The notes below the pieces were generated by a model. The model was not told the origin of the DNA. It saw only the letters and a list, made by a program, of their open reading frames with translations, and ran no database searches. 64,000 bases of DNA from Anseranas semipalmata (lineage: Eukaryota > Chordata > Aves > Anseriformes > Anseranatidae): the NCBI GenBank assembly GCA_013399115.1, contig VXAA01003849.1:812293-876292 (forward strand). Reading direction: 5' to 3'. The translations under genes were made by a program, and so were the position numbers. Positions 25,001-36,271 of this stretch are shown here, piece by piece. Numbering within the stretch: the stretch's first letter is position 1; every line of letters begins with the position of its first letter.

Positions 25001-28000
25001 CATACTTCTGAGGATCTTTATAATGTGCAACAACCACCTCTGCTTCTAAATTAGTAGTTCCAGATTCATGAATTATTGAAAGCATTGTGTAACAGTTCAC
25101 ATAATAACCAGAATTCACATAACTGCCAGATAATTTTGTGAAGTGATCTCTAGTTAAATTGAAAGAAGTTTAATGTTATATATTCAAGACAGAGCTTGTA
25201 CTTTTTTTTTAATGTTATTTGTTAAAATTCAGGCGGGGGAGGGGGGGGACACAGATCTTATGAGGATGCTTGCATGCATGTTAAAGGTGGAATCTGAAAG
25301 GTGAAATCAGAAGCATTTTTCCATGGTCCCTGCAGCACAAATATGAAGTAGGTTATCCGTTAGTTTTCCACTTCTGTAATTTCATAGACCATATATTATG
25401 CAGTCCTTCTTTTAAAGTAGTACACGGGGTTACTTTTTGTGTAGTGTGGCATGATACATTGGCCATTTGTCTTGTGCATTGTGTGAATTCAAATGCACTT
25501 GATAAATTTGTGAAGAGATGAGTTAGCGTTTTCTCACTATTAAAACCACTTTTCAGGAAATGAGGTCAAAACTTGGAAGTGCTATCATTTCCAGCATCTC
25601 TAAAGTAACTACATTGTGTGGTGTAGAAACAAGTTTAATAATGTACTTAATAAGCTCCCTTATGCCAGAGGCATTTATGCGTGCCCTACTTTCATAAAGA
25701 GAGTAGACGAAAGAGAAATAATGAAGTCATGGTAGCCAAAAATGTAGCATGCTTCAGTGTGCTGAAACAGCTTGGGGTGTGGAGGGTAGTAGGTGATAAT
25801 TTTAGAAGGTTCATTTAACAAACCTATTAGTTTTTCTGTATGAAGTTCTAATGACTTACAGTTGCTATAGGTGAGACTTTTTCAGAAGTTTTGAGCACCT
25901 GCTATGCAAGTTGCCCTGCCAGTTATCCTTAAAATAGATGCTTTTCTGTCTTAATGGGCAGCACTGTTTTAAAAAGAAAGAGAAAAGCATCATTCATCTT
26001 CCTGATAAAATTTTATTTTTTCATGGGGTCACTTGTTTAGTATATAAGTAAGCTTGCTCATTTGTTTAATTTGATCCCAATACTATCCCTGATGTAGTTT
26101 AAAACAAATGGTAACTCTTAGGAATAAAAGTAAACGTGATTTCTCTTACTTTATGGTGCTCATTATCTTCAAATTCAGTAAAAGCTTTATAAAGTCTCGT
26201 TTAATTCCAAAAGCATTGCAGTCTTATTTGTTGTATATATACATAAGCTACTTTATTACAGAAATACAGACTTATCTGAAGGGTGCAGCTGAACCTCAAG
26301 AAAACTGGGTTTGACTCCTTCAGCCTGTACATAAGTGTTTATAATGTTTTTACAGAAATATTTTATTAATAATTCTGTTGCTTCTATCGTGTGTGTTAAC
26401 ACATTAATCACACATCCGATGTGCTGGATTTTTTCCAGGTCTACAGTGAGTACAGAGCCAGTCTTGCATTTGACCTTGTTAGCAGTCGACAAAAAAATGT
26501 AAGCCTGAAAATAAAGGCATTTTCTTGTATTAACTAATAGAATTGTTATAATGGGATATTGGAACAAATACTTAATGTACTTACAGAATAATTTCACTCC
26601 TACAACACTGAAATTGTGCTCTGCTTTGTATAGTAAGAGATAACAGGAATATTTTCTTGTAATTTATAGTATTTTTATCTAGTTGTTCAGGTCAGTTCAG
26701 GCTTTATTTAGCACACTGTTGAGAATTCTCCTCCAAATACAGTCAGTGGATGGTTATAACAACTTTGACATTTTTGAGATATATGGGAAAGTAAGCAAAC
26801 TTAACAAGGTGTTCCTAAGGTAATTTTAAATGACTGTTCTTTTCATATTATTTTAACTGTTAGATCAAAGTACAATATTCATTAGGAATTCAAAGTATTT
26901 CTTCACAGACAGCTTGCACCGATAGCTAGTATGTGGATGTTTATACCATGCATGTTACTGCTGTGGCATGGGTATTTACAGAACACAGACTGCTGGTGTT
27001 TTTTTAAGAGTACTGTTTTTTGGTGTGTTATTTACAGCACACCTCTCCTGAATGAGTCTCTGACTGTTCATGAGTGCTCTGGATGGGTGCTCTGTTAATG
27101 AACTTTACAACAATTCAGGTAGTTTTCTTGGGTATGTTCAATAGCTATTGCTAGGGATGTATTGGTTATACCCAGTAAAGAAGTTACCTTCAGGTACCAT
27201 ACAAACAATTAATTGATAATAATTTGTTAACAGAAAAACAGTGCCTATGTGATGCTACCTAACTTCAGCATGTTTTTCAATACTGCATGGAAATTTTCAT
27301 GCAGAGTAGTTGTGTTTTGGGAGTGCAAACGTAAACACATTTTTGCAATGGTTTTAAGACAGTTATCTTAGGCTAATTATAGAGGTTTTAAAAATGATTT
27401 AAAACTGATAGTGTGATAATTGCATTTTTATCCGTGTTGTGTTTTTTTCTATAATACTTGAGGATCAAAGTTAAATTAGTACAAAGAGGTCTCTAAGCTC
27501 AAAATAATATCCAGATGAAATATTATAGCGTGATTGGATTCAGTGTCCTAATTGCTCTTGATTTAGAGATTTGTATTATACTCCAGTTGCTGTTGATGAA
27601 GATAATCCTAACAGTCATGGTAGCATTACCTTTTTTGTCAGTGAGCATAGCTATCTGTACTTGCATTTCAAAATGTGAATTGGTATATTTTATACCAGTG
27701 TAGTGTTTGTTAGCATAGATCAATCCTTATGTAGAGGGTGTGCTAAGCTAAAATAAGCTCATTCCTTTGCATAAATGGTTTTATTCTTACTCTTTTTTTT
27801 TTTCCTAGGCATATACAGATTATAGTGATTCGGTTTCCAGAAGAATGGGTTTCATTCCTCTTCCATTGGCTGTTTTAGTAAGTTGTATCTTTCCTATCAG
27901 TTTTCTGTCAGTAATATCTTACTTTGTTGAGAATATGCTTGTGAGATAGCTAGCATATTTTGATGTTTTGAGGATGTAACAGTCTCCTTAAGTAACTGAA

Positions 28001-31000
28001 GTGATGCTACAAGGTTGAGTTAGTATTCAGTATAACCTGTATCGTGTACTAATTACAGTTTCACAAATGTGTTAGTGTTTATCAGCCTTTCATAGAAAGC
28101 TGAATATATATTAATTTTATAGAGTTCATGAGCACTTGGATTGTTGCAATGGAATTAAACTACATCTCTGCTTATTAAACATTCATTCCTTTTGGGCAAG
28201 TATCCTGTTCATTCATTCAGAATAGTCAAAGCAGCTGGTTGCCAGAAGGTTAGCAGTAATGTACTGGGTTTTTTGGGTCCTTATAGGAGTCCTTGTGGTT
28301 GTCCTTGTAATGCTATGCTCAGTGGCTAAGTTTTCTTTTGTATGGGGGCACTGTGCTTCTGAGCTGTTCTTGAATATGTGATTCTGAAATAGTTGACCCT
28401 GTTACATGGACATGCTGCTATAATATGAATCGCATTACGGGAATTGTGTCCACGTGCTGTCTGTTCTGAATTAACTATTACACAATGTTTTCTATAAATA
28501 GCTGCAATGACTTTCCCCATACACACATATAGACAAGCAGTAGTTATCATAGTACTGGGAACGTGTACTTAGTTTGCAAGCAGAGATACTAATTCGTAAT
28601 TACCCTGGAAGACTGTCAGTGTGAATTAACTTTTAAATGTAATGTTTTCCTGTAGAGATAGGGGTAAAATACTATTGACAGACTTTGCCTAGTTTTTAAT
28701 CCAGGATTTTTAAAAAAGAAAAACTATGATGATAATCATGATTTCTTTTATAAATAAAGCACATCCTCTGAGAATTGGATTGAAATGCCTTTTTCTAGTT
28801 AATTCTGTTCTTAGATACTATCCTCTATACTAATATATTTTAACACAAACTGAAGAGTTTTGCTAAGTTGGAGCCCTAACTGTGAAATACTGAAGTAAAA
28901 TCAGATTTCAGGATCTTCTGTCTCTGTAACTTGGGATTCATATGTGTAGTCCACACAACAATTTTGTATTCAGAATGTTCATGTAGTGTGAAATGCTATG
29001 ATCCTGTTTTACCACATCGGCACTTCTTNGGTTGGTTTGTTATTTTACATAGAAATTAGTGTTGAAGTAAACATTAATAGAATGTAGAATAGAATGTTTG
29101 GCAAAGTTGTAACTAGATACTGGTATAGTATTCATTCAACCCAAAAACCAAAGTAGTCAGCACTGTCAAGGGGAATGTTAGAATAAATTACTATTAACAT
29201 AAATGTTTCTACTTTTGTCTTGTATTTACCCAATATGGAAGGTCTGTTAGAATATTCTATTAATAATTGTGTGCTCTGTTATAACTGTTTAACTTTTATC
29301 CTTAAAACAGCTCATCAGAGTCGTAACAAGCTCAATAAAAGTACAAGGAGTCTTAGCTTACGTTTGTGTTGTGCTGTTCTACTGTGGGTAAGTAAATGCA
29401 CACAAAAGAATGTTTACCATTATGTGATCAGATATGTGAAAAAAGCTTCTGTTGATACATCTGGGTACACGTGTAAACACCGTTTATGTTGAATAGAAGT
29501 CAATGTAAAACGGTTCTGTTAATAAACTGAATTTGGAAAAGTTCGGATTGGTCCCTAAGTATCATAACTGTATTTGGGGATTATAGCCTTCAATAAGTAA
29601 CTTAAGTAGTGAAAATAATTTATAGAAAGGTAATGGAAAGAATTTATGACGACAGACAAATGCCATCACTTTGTATAAAAGGAGGAATTTGATTAGAAGC
29701 AATGAAACTTCTTGTGAAAGAACTAAAGAGGCAATATGCCCAACAGTAGCCAGCAAGTTAAGTGCTCTGAGCAGATCATGAATTCTGTCATGCCTGTGGG
29801 GGGGGGGTGGTGGAATTAGATGATCTTTAAGGTCCCTTCCAACCCAAACCATTCCATGATCTCTGGTAGTTAAATGTGTGGTTGCTTGTTATGAAACTGC
29901 TACATACACAAATGCGACATGTGAGGCTCACCTTTCTAGGAAGGGTGCGGTCAGTAAGTAATCTTAGCTAAGAAAAAAATTGTGACAGGACAGAATATTC
30001 CTAAAAACAATGACCTGCAAGTATCCCTTTACTGCCATGTCAGTTTACACTTGTGTTATCCTTAATTTCTCACCAGTCTATACATAATTCTGAGATGCTT
30101 TTAGTTGTACTTTAAATCCAATCTAGTTTGCCTGTCTTGGGGTACATGCTGTGGAATATATGGTGATGACCAGTTTCTAGGAAAGCTGCATACTGAACTG
30201 TGTGAGCATTTGTTGTCTCTGAGCACTGATTGATGTTAAAACAATTCCTCCTAAAATTGACCATAAAAAATTAAGTGATTCAAATGCTGCAGCACAAAGA
30301 AACTTTTGATATCCTGTAGTAACACACAAGATAATTCACGGCATGGCTATTCATATTTGCCCATAGCATGATGGGAATATTTATTCCAATGTCCCACACA
30401 GTTGCGTTTGTAACTGAAGGTAGCAAAGCTTGGGAACTGGAAGACTTTTAGATCTGGGGCAGAAGTTCTTCAGGGACACTGGAAGAGAGGAGGTTGCTGT
30501 TTTACAGTACCTTATGAAAAGAATGGGATCACTACCCATTTGTTTTATGTGTAGGTAGACTCTTAGATCTACTTTGACCTTGATCTGCAAAAAAGGTAGA
30601 ACTTGGTTTGATGTGTCCAGTCCACATCAGTGCAGAGACTCTTCTCTTTAATGTAGGACAGCTAGGGCTTTAAGTTATTGTGAATAGGCCAAATGTTAAA
30701 ATGTTAGCTGTATTCCTCTGCATCATACTGGAAGTTTTTCCCCAGAGTGCCACATGTTCTCTCTAAAGCCAGCCCTGTAATTGAAAGCACTAGTCCCTGA
30801 TCATCACATTCATGCTGTGGTATACCAAGCTCAGCACCTTCATACTGCTCAGTGTTTTTTCCTTTTTTCCCAATAGATGTAATATTTCCCTACATCTACC
30901 ATTCTACTGCTGCAGTTGTGGAATTTTCTCAGCCTCTGTGGCTTGGAGGGTGGAGGGAAGGAAGAAGTAATGTGATTAACATGCAAGCTCGAACACTGCT

Positions 31001-34000
31001 CTTTGAAGGCATAGTTGCTAGTCTGTGGGGAAGCTGTAGTGTGCAGTCAGGGACAAGCACATTTGCTGGAATAGGGGAGAATTGCAGAATGGGGAAAGAG
31101 GCAACAATAAGGGCTTTCTTTAGAGCTTTGGACCAGAAAGATTTTCTTGGGCTGTGTTCAAGCCTGCAGTTGAAAGTTAAACTTCTAGGTCACAAGAATA
31201 ATAAAACTTCTAGTTTATTTTTTTTTTCCTTATTGAAAAGTGAGAACAGATTCTAGTTTCTGTCATGATCTCAGATTTGGAGTTAACTCATCTCTTGCAT
31301 CTTTCAAGTAATTGAGTTCTGAACATAAATTTCAGTTTTGCATCAGATATGTGAGAAACTCTGTGATCAAATCTGAAACAGTTAACTCGGCAAATGATTG
31401 AGACTGTAATGCAGAGGACATTGTTTTGTGATGATATTTAACAACTGTGATACTGTAAGTTATAGTATTACAGAGTCTTGTCCAGCATATGAAACTTGAG
31501 TTTTATTTTTCCAGGATTTTGAAGTTTTAAACTTACTCGGTAGTGAGACATTTGAACCTGGGGTGGACTGGCAGGAAAGAATGAAGGAGAATTGATAGAA
31601 ACTCTTGTGTAATTTTCCATGAGAAGCTGAAACAGTAAAATGTTGATTTATGGCTTTTTTAACTTTTGATCTCATTAAATTAGTCAAACTATGCTGTAAA
31701 CAGCTACTGTCTCGGAATGAAAGCATGTATTACATTTTTAAAAAATATATAGGAAAAACTTCTTTTAAAAAAAAAAAAAGTGTTTTTCAACTCTTAGAAA
31801 CAAAATCTGTCCCAATAGTCATGGTTTTCAACTGGTATAAAATAATCTCTTCGTGGTTGCTTGGGTACTAAAATGTAAGTTTCTTCTGAATGCTGAACAT
31901 GGTCTGGTCTGCTCTGTACTTCCTTCCATTTCTCTAAATTTGTTCTAAAACTAAATGTATTGCATCAAATTTCCTTAAATATGTGATGTGCTTTTGTTTT
32001 TCTGTTTGATGAGTTGTGATTACATTAATGCAGTCAGAGATAGTGAAGTTGCTGCTGAAGTGTACTTGGGTCACTTCATGATTAAGCATTCAGACTGCTC
32101 CATGGATTTTAATCTCTGTTCACTTATCCTCAGGTCTTCTTTTTAGTCTGTTAGCAATGTCCGTAATAGACAGATTTTCAGAGAGTGCAGAATAAAGCGA
32201 GTCTGCATTTGGTTCACTTTTGTTACATGGGTTGATTTGTGTAGAGAATATTTATAAGTCATCCTACAGAGAATAGATCGCTATTTCATTGTTATTCTAT
32301 AGCGAGTCTTCTGCTTTCACTTCTGGAGTGGATGTTGGCCTGCATGTTGTGTAATACTAGTAATAGAACTTAGATTTTACAAAGCTTATTTGAATTGTAA
32401 ACCTAAAAGCACTTGATGGTAGATGAGACCTTCCTGTTCTTCAGAGATGACGGATATAAGGGACTTCAATTGTATGCTGGTTTGTGCTGCGAATCAGTGA
32501 TAACAGAAAAGGAATCTGCCATCAGCCATGCTGTACTACGATGATAACGCAGTGCTGCCTCTTGGTTTTGTTGAATTTTATGGACTGTCTTTTGTGATAC
32601 CAAAAAGGACTTGTATGACGTTTCAAAGGCCACCACCAATCCTTTTCTGAGCACGCTTAAGGCTACAGATGTAACAATAATGCATTTAATTTGGACTTGC
32701 TCTGTTGAGGGCCCTTTTTAATTCTTTGTTTAAATACTTGTTGTATTAAATGACTGCTTAACTGTCCTTGTCATTTTGTTAAACTTGATGTTTTCCTCTA
32801 GATGCCTTCTGGGGAAAAAAAAGAAAGGGTTTTAAGCAATGAACCTGAGACAAATTGTTAAGAAAAGGAAATTACCTTTTGATCTTGCTACTGAAGGGAT
32901 TTAATTGCTTAGCTAATTGTTCCAAGACAGCGGTAACCATATGCAATTATTTTAATATGAATACTTCTTAATGCAAATATGTAAATAAATCCTTTTATTT
33001 ATTCAGGTTAATATCCCTAAAAGTCCTTAACAGTATTGTATTGCTGGGGAAATCGTGTCAATATGTAAAGGAGGCAAAAATGGAGGAGAAATTATTCAAT
33101 ACTGTCCCAACTGCCACCCCAGGGAAGCCAGCTGGCAAACCGCAAAGCATGTTTAAATCTACCCATGGTAAGCCTAATTGTCTCATTCTATTTTCAGCTG
33201 TAATAAAAATTGCTTTCAGACTAATTTTAATATTAAACCAGATATATGGCATTGTTTACCACACAGTAGCCCTGTTGCTGGACCTTAATTGTATGGTATC
33301 ACAGCTGCGAATACAAGTATGTAAATAGAATGTATTGCTTTTAGTTCATGCATCATTTTTTATCAAATAATAAATACTCTTAAATACTCTTCTGTACTCT
33401 TCTATAAGTAAATAATACTCATAAATACTCTCCTCTCTGATAAAATCCCACCCTGGTATACAGAGGTGATAGAAATGCCAATACTACACAAGTATATATT
33501 TACACATCATCTCTGGTAGTGCTGAAGTTTAATAAGGAAGCATCCATGCATTTGTTATGGAAATTAATGTAAAAGATAGCACAAAATAGGCATAATTATT
33601 TATAATTGTAATGAACACATGAATGAAAAGCTTTATGAACTCTAAATAGGAACTTCAGCTTGTCTCTACCCACTTTATTTTAAGTCTGTGCAGCGTGGCT
33701 TCCTCGTACAGGTCCTCAGCATTAATGGTTAGTATATAATTGGACTGGGGCATTATATGATATTCCTGTGACAAGTTATAGAAGGAAACAGAAACCTTCA
33801 TTGTTTCAGTCAGCTGAGTTGGATTGTATATCTGCCTCTGTGAAGAGTTCAATGAGAGCCCTAGAGAACTTAACAGGGAGGCTTTTGTGTTCACCCTGAT
33901 GCTTGCCAAAGACTTGAACAACTTGAAACGTAAGGTGCTTATTAGTCGTCAGTGTCTTGCCAGCAATAGTAGAGTTAAGAATCTGTCAGCATTTGTCATA

Positions 34001-36126
34001 AATCCCTGTATCTCAGCTGTGTCAGATCACATCAAGCTGAAACCTGGTGCAGATGTTTATTTTTAAATAGCTTAAATTCAGAGTTGCTTTAGTTTCATTA
34101 TGAAAGAATGTAATGTGAATTGGTCTGAATGCCTTTTGTGTTTCACTAGAGGACTCTATCATACTGGTGCTAATGTTTTAATTAAATATTCTAATGCTAC
34201 ACTTGGATATAAGGTTTAGTAAGCGATACTTAGACTGACCCTTAAACTTACAGTAGATAAGTCGTGAAGACTGTTTTTAACTGAAGCAGCAGCAATTGTA
34301 CCGAGTCAGTCAGCATAGATGCTTATTTCCACAAATGGAAAACCTGTAATTAAAAAGTAGCAACCCAAAATCTTTTGTTGATTTTATTTAGAATATTCTT
34401 AACTTCCATCAATGATGAGGAAGCTCAATTTTCAACAGTTTTTCAGTTTTTTATACCTTCTTACAGCTCTGTATATACCAGAAACCTCAATTATGTGAGA
34501 GAATGATTTCATCTTCCCCAACTTTTGTGTGTCTGTATTATTACTGCTGGGCTCTGCAATATTGATTAATGCTTGTGCCTCACCTACCAAGTTTTTCCAT
34601 ACAATCTCTCTACTCATCTCTCACTAGAATGAGAGTAAGGGAATTAATCTTGTCTACTTTCTATCAGTTTATAATGTAAATCAACGTATTTTCTTAAAAG
34701 AATTTCTACCTCTTCCACAGAAACAGTTTTAAATTTTGAAGGATGAAATTTTATACTTTCTTATGAAGACTGGAGGTTCTAGTTACTGGTAATCATTTAT
34801 AGCCTGACCAGTTTTCTCTGGAAACTGCTTGACTAGAAAATGCTTACCTCTGTAATGAAGCTCTACAGTTAGGATTACTTTTCTCCTTTTTTGATGCAAG
34901 TTTAGTACCTTTGACTTGCATAATACTGTGAGGAGTAATCATTTACCTTCAAACAGTACATGGTATACTGTGGAGAGCCTATATAACAGAAAGTTTTTGT
35001 AGTAATGATTTGGAGTGAATAATTTGCGTAGTGCTGCCATTCTGTCAAATACTGTTTCCTTGAATCATTCTTTAGTACTCTCAACATTAGGCAGATTTCT
35101 TCAGATTCCTTTAGAAACAATAACTCAGTTTTTAAGAGGAGCGAGTAAATAAGAAAATTTGATTTCCTTGTTACTTGCCTGTGCATTTTACTATATTTTT
35201 AAAATGTTTTAACAAAATGTGGAAACAATACACGGATATTGCTGATAAACATCTTATTTGTTATTGGAGGTTTTTGGAGCCAATGTGCAATATCACTGAA
35301 GTAAGAGGCAGAAATAAAAATAGACATCTTTAGTAGAACTGTTTTAGTTCTATTAAAGTGTGTAGTACTGCATGAGTCATTTATTAGCTATCCCTAGAGA
35401 AGCCAGGTTTACTGTACATATGTAGAGGATTAGGCACATCTAATGCCTTTTATTAATTTCAGTAGAAAATACTTGTGTGATTCACATAGGGACTGTCAAA
35501 TATCTTGTCTAAGCCAACAAAAATAGACTACAGAAGAATGCGGAATCTAACTTCTGGCCACTTGTTACAACATACAAAAGGATTCAGTAAAACATCTGCT
35601 TATGCTTTTACTCCCTATCTGAACTTCTTTAGAATTCTTTTTTTTTTTTTTTAACCTTCAACAAATCAGAAAAGTAGAGTGACTAATAAAGATGTTTTAT
35701 CTTAAAACTAAGAAGAGGTAGTGGCTTGGTAGTTACTCAAGTTACCTGGCTTCCACAAAGCTTTCTTCTGTTGCTTCTGCTGCTTTGATGCATTGCACTT
35801 TCAGGACAGCTTTGGATGAATCTATATGTTAAAGATGCGTCAGGATGTCCATGTTAAATTCTTGATTATCTTTGTAATTGTATCCTCTTCCAACAGGACT
35901 TTCCACAGATGGAAATGGATCTACATCAGTTACCAATCAACCTGTGCATCAGAAAGACAATACGCCGTCTTTACTTGTAACAAGTAATTCTGATCAATTT
36001 CTGACAACTCCTGATGGAGAAGAAAAAGATATAAGCCAAGACAGTTCAGAATTAAAACACAGGTCTTCAAAGAAAGACTTGCTGGAGATAGACAGGTTTA
36101 CTATTTGTGGAAACAGAATTGACTAA
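3946..36126 (+). CDS. TAPT1: TAPT1, C-terminal 457 residues (12 coding exons, 5' end outside window)
   Basis: This is the transmembrane anterior posterior transformation protein 1 gene, a multi-pass membrane protein of the DUF747/TAPT1 family. Family knowledge: it acts at the ER and at the ciliary basal body/centrosome, is needed for axial skeletal patterning and ciliogenesis, and its yeast relative is Emp65. Joined exons: 3946-4064, 15325-15487, 19294-19429, 20211-20308, 20465-20534, 24013-24093, 24734-24843, 26439-26498, 27809-27877, 29311-29387, 33007-33167, 35897-36126. The sum is 1374 nt, or 457 codons plus stop, with no frameshift. Recognisable stretches include [47 protein letters not shown] and the C-terminus [11 protein letters not shown]. 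Hydrophobic segments lie at visible residues about 1-22, 53-70, 125-160, 203-215, 226-250 and 292-335; the tail from about 345 is soluble. The start codon and about 110 residues are upstream. Calling these exons 3-14 is inference from the family's usual 14 exons. Confidence 0.97.
4065..15324 (+). other. TAPT1 intron A-B (11.3 kb)
   Basis: The largest visible intron, AT-rich. Its short ORFs have no family likeness. Noted inside: an exon-like 67-bp block at 8024-8090, a 16-bp perfect palindrome at 14255-14270 and a 9-bp hairpin at 6783-6806. No young CR1 was seen. Confidence 0.8.
15325..15487 (+). CDS. TAPT1: TAPT1 exon B (probable exon 4)
   Basis: Acceptor tatatttcag at 15315-15324 and donor gtaaga at 15488. 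The first base completes the Arg codon of exon A. The reading [20 protein letters not shown] continues to [16 protein letters not shown], visible residues 40-94. It holds a hydrophobic helix ([12 protein letters not shown]) and ends at a full codon, so insertions downstream start in phase 0. Confidence 0.96.
17298..17344. repeat. Perfect 15-bp hairpin upstream of the candidate exon
   Basis: The arm TGTGCTGAATGCTCC at 17298-17312 pairs fully with GGAGCATTCAGCACA at 17330-17344, leaving a 17-nt loop. In RNA it would fold about 30 nt before the acceptor AG at 17374, where the branch point and U2AF site would lie. It has no cloverleaf features, so it is not a tRNA. Confidence 0.8.
17375..17484 (+). 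other. Candidate cassette (poison) exon in TAPT1 intron B-C
   Basis: A 110-bp GC-rich block stands out from AT-rich intron. It is preceded by a T-rich acceptor (cttttgttttttag, AG at 17373-17374) and followed by a full donor gtaagt at 17485. Spliced after exon B, it reads 18 codons in phase 0 and meets TGA at 17429-17431. Its length is also not a multiple of three. Inclusion would truncate the protein and should trigger nonsense-mediated decay. It is not part of the known coding frame, and whether it is used is inference. Confidence 0.42.
18661..18713. repeat. T-rich low-complexity stretch in intron B-C
   Basis: About 50 bp of T runs broken by AA and ATTATT. No gene signal. Confidence 0.8.
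19294..19429 (+). CDS. TAPT1: TAPT1 exon C (probable exon 5), with U12-type donor
   Basis: Acceptor tgtttag ends at 19293. The exon reads [19 protein letters not shown] through [10 protein letters not shown] and ends with one base of a Phe codon. The end at 19429 is set by frame: only this cut joins to exon D as Y-V-F-L-H. It leaves the donor GTATCCTTT, the U12-type consensus. Visible residues 95-139. Confidence 0.94.
19430..20210 (+). other. TAPT1: U12-type (minor spliceosome) GT-AG intron of TAPT1
   Basis: The intron starts with GTATCCTTT, an exact match to the U12 5' splice-site consensus (RTATCCTTT). Near its 3' end TTCCTTAAC at 20188-20196 matches the U12 branch-point consensus; the branch A at 20194/20195 lies about 15 nt before the final AG at 20209-20210. 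It has no long pyrimidine tract, as usual for this class. The intron splits a Phe codon after its first base. Frame, donor and branch point agree, so I am confident of the class. Confidence 0.92.
20188..20196 (+). promoter_or_regulatory. U12 branch-point sequence
   Basis: TTCCTTAAC lies 14 nt before the exon D boundary at 20211. It pairs with the U12 snRNA branch-recognition sequence in the minor spliceosome. The match is to every position of the usual consensus. Confidence 0.88.
20211..20308 (+). CDS. TAPT1: TAPT1 exon D (probable exon 6)
   Basis: The exon follows ctatctacag (20201-20210), preceded by a U12 branch-point match. Its first two bases complete Phe140, then it reads [20 protein letters not shown] to MMSNN, visible residues 140-172. 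It finishes a long hydrophobic segment begun in exon C. The donor is gtaagt at 20309, an ordinary U2 site. Confidence 0.96.
20465..20534 (+). CDS. TAPT1: TAPT1 exon E (probable exon 7)
   Basis: Acceptor aattacag ends at 20464 and donor gtatgt is at 20535. It reads [20 protein letters not shown] then SNS plus one base, visible residues 173-195. This is a basic loop without membrane character. The intron before it is only 156 bp, the shortest in the visible gene. Confidence 0.96.
21064..21092. repeat. AT-rich microsatellite at gap edge
   Basis: Alternating AT with A runs, directly against the gap. It is a likely cause of the assembly break together with the CR1. Confidence 0.9.
21093..21775. 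other. Assembly gap (683 N)
   Basis: Run of unknown bases. It is bounded on the left by an AT microsatellite (21064-21092) and on the right by CR1 sequence. ORFs that appear to cross it are artefacts. Confidence 1.
21776..22287 (+). mobile_element. CR1 LINE 3' part, 5' end in assembly gap
   Basis: After the N run the sequence resumes inside CR1 ORF2 and reads [20 protein letters not shown] to the stop at 22200-22202. The CR1 3' end follows (aggtctcttccaacc, ending in ttgattctgtga). Over about 141 residues it differs from the copy at 726-1910 at 12 positions, so both belong to closely related CR1 subfamilies. It is sense-oriented in TAPT1 intron E-F. Its true 5' end cannot be seen. Confidence 0.93.
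22671..22687. repeat. Poly-A tract
   Basis: 17 consecutive A in intron E-F, about 390 bp after the CR1 3' end. It is not attached to the CR1, which lacks a poly-A tail. Confidence 0.9.
23987..24005. repeat. Poly-T tract at exon F acceptor
   Basis: A run of 19 T, ending 7 nt before the exon F AG at 24011-24012. It serves as the acceptor's pyrimidine tract and is likely length-variable. Confidence 0.9.
24013..24093 (+). CDS. TAPT1: TAPT1 exon F (probable exon 8)
   Basis: The acceptor is ...aaactag ending at 24012, with a run of 19 T at 23987-24005 as its pyrimidine tract. The exon reads [20 protein letters not shown] then EQFSWNP plus one base, visible residues 196-222. The donor is gtaaga at 24094. 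It holds a short hydrophobic helix. Confidence 0.96.
24200..24281. repeat. Tandem duplication of a 41-bp AT-rich unit
   Basis: The unit starting gattttt(t)aacacaatattg at 24200 recurs at 24241 with very few changes. Each copy itself holds the repeated word attgaataaa(t). It lies 107 bp after the exon F donor. Confidence 0.85.
24734..24843 (+). CDS. TAPT1: TAPT1 exon G (probable exon 9)
   Basis: Acceptor accttcag ends at 24733 and donor gtaagt is at 24844. It reads [20 protein letters not shown] to KFNDITAD, visible residues 223-259. It contains a long transmembrane-like segment and is among the best conserved parts of the family. Confidence 0.96.
26439..26498 (+). CDS. TAPT1: TAPT1 exon H (probable exon 10)
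   Basis: This 60-nt exon lies between ttttttccag (ending 26438) and gtaagc (26499). It reads [20 protein letters not shown], visible residues 260-279, and is phase 0 at both ends. Skipping it would therefore keep the frame. Confidence 0.95.
27809..27877 (+). CDS. TAPT1: TAPT1 exon I (probable exon 11)
   Basis: This 69-nt exon lies between tttcctag (ending 27808) and gtaagt (27878). It reads [20 protein letters not shown] then AVL, visible residues 280-302. It is phase 0 at both ends, like exon H, and opens the last hydrophobic region. Confidence 0.95.
29311..29387 (+). CDS. TAPT1: TAPT1 exon J (probable exon 12)
   Basis: Acceptor cttaaaacag ends at 29310 and donor gtaagt is at 29388. It reads [20 protein letters not shown] then VLFYC plus two bases of Gly, visible residues 303-327. 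This is a transmembrane segment. The acceptor's pyrimidine tract is weak next to the final aaaacag. Confidence 0.94.
29808..29863 (+). mobile_element. Short CR1 3'-end fragment
   Basis: Right after a run of ten G (29798-29807) comes a CR1 3' terminal stretch: gaattagatgatctttaagg followed by cccttccaaccc and attccatgat. Only about 55 bp of the element is present. It lies in TAPT1 intron J-K, sense orientation. Confidence 0.8.
33007..33167 (+). CDS. TAPT1: TAPT1 exon K (probable exon 13)
   Basis: Acceptor tttattcag ends at 33006 and donor gtaagc is at 33168. It reads [20 protein letters not shown], then the charged [10 protein letters not shown] and a Pro/Lys-rich linker, visible residues 328-381. 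It marks the change from the last membrane helix to the soluble C-terminal tail. The linker is the part I would expect to vary most between species. Confidence 0.95.
33371..33432. repeat. Degenerate TAAATACTCT tandem repeat
   Basis: Several copies of taaatactct and variants (tgtactct, ataatactc, ataaatactc) in a row, about 200 bp after exon K. Confidence 0.8.
35897..36126 (+). CDS. TAPT1: TAPT1 last coding exon L (probable exon 14)
   Basis: The acceptor is ccaacag ending at 35896. The exon reads [20 protein letters not shown], then [20 protein letters not shown], and ends [11 protein letters not shown] with TAA at 36124-36126, visible residues 382-457. It is a Ser/Thr-rich and acidic soluble tail with a basic HRSSKKD patch. 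The exon continues into the 3' UTR. Confidence 0.96.
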
Positions 36127-36271
36127 GATCTTTTTAATCAATGTGCTAAGGATACTGAGCTGTTGGGACAGCAGATGCTACCAGAATGGACAGTTGCCAA
36201 AATGGCACATAAATATTTATTTAAAAACTTAAATTATTAATGGCAAAAATATTAATTTCTTTCTACAAGTA

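Larger units (their letters stand above)
24094..29310 (+). other. TAPT1 introns F-G, G-H, H-I, I-J
   Basis: Introns of 640, 1595, 1310 and 1433 bp surrounding exons G, H and I. They are AT-rich with no further coding signal. A tandem 41-bp duplication lies at 24200-24281, a G-rich run at 25235-25248, and a single undetermined base at 29029. Confidence 0.8.
29388..35896 (+). other. TAPT1 introns J-K and K-L
   Basis: Introns of 3619 and 2729 bp around exon K. They contain the small CR1 end at 29808-29863 and the TACTCT repeat at 33371-33432. The 134-codon ORF at 30852 has no recognisable features. Confidence 0.8.

Noticed and set aside
30852..31256. 134-codon ORF in intron J-K
   Set aside because: No similarity to any family I know, no splice context; chance.
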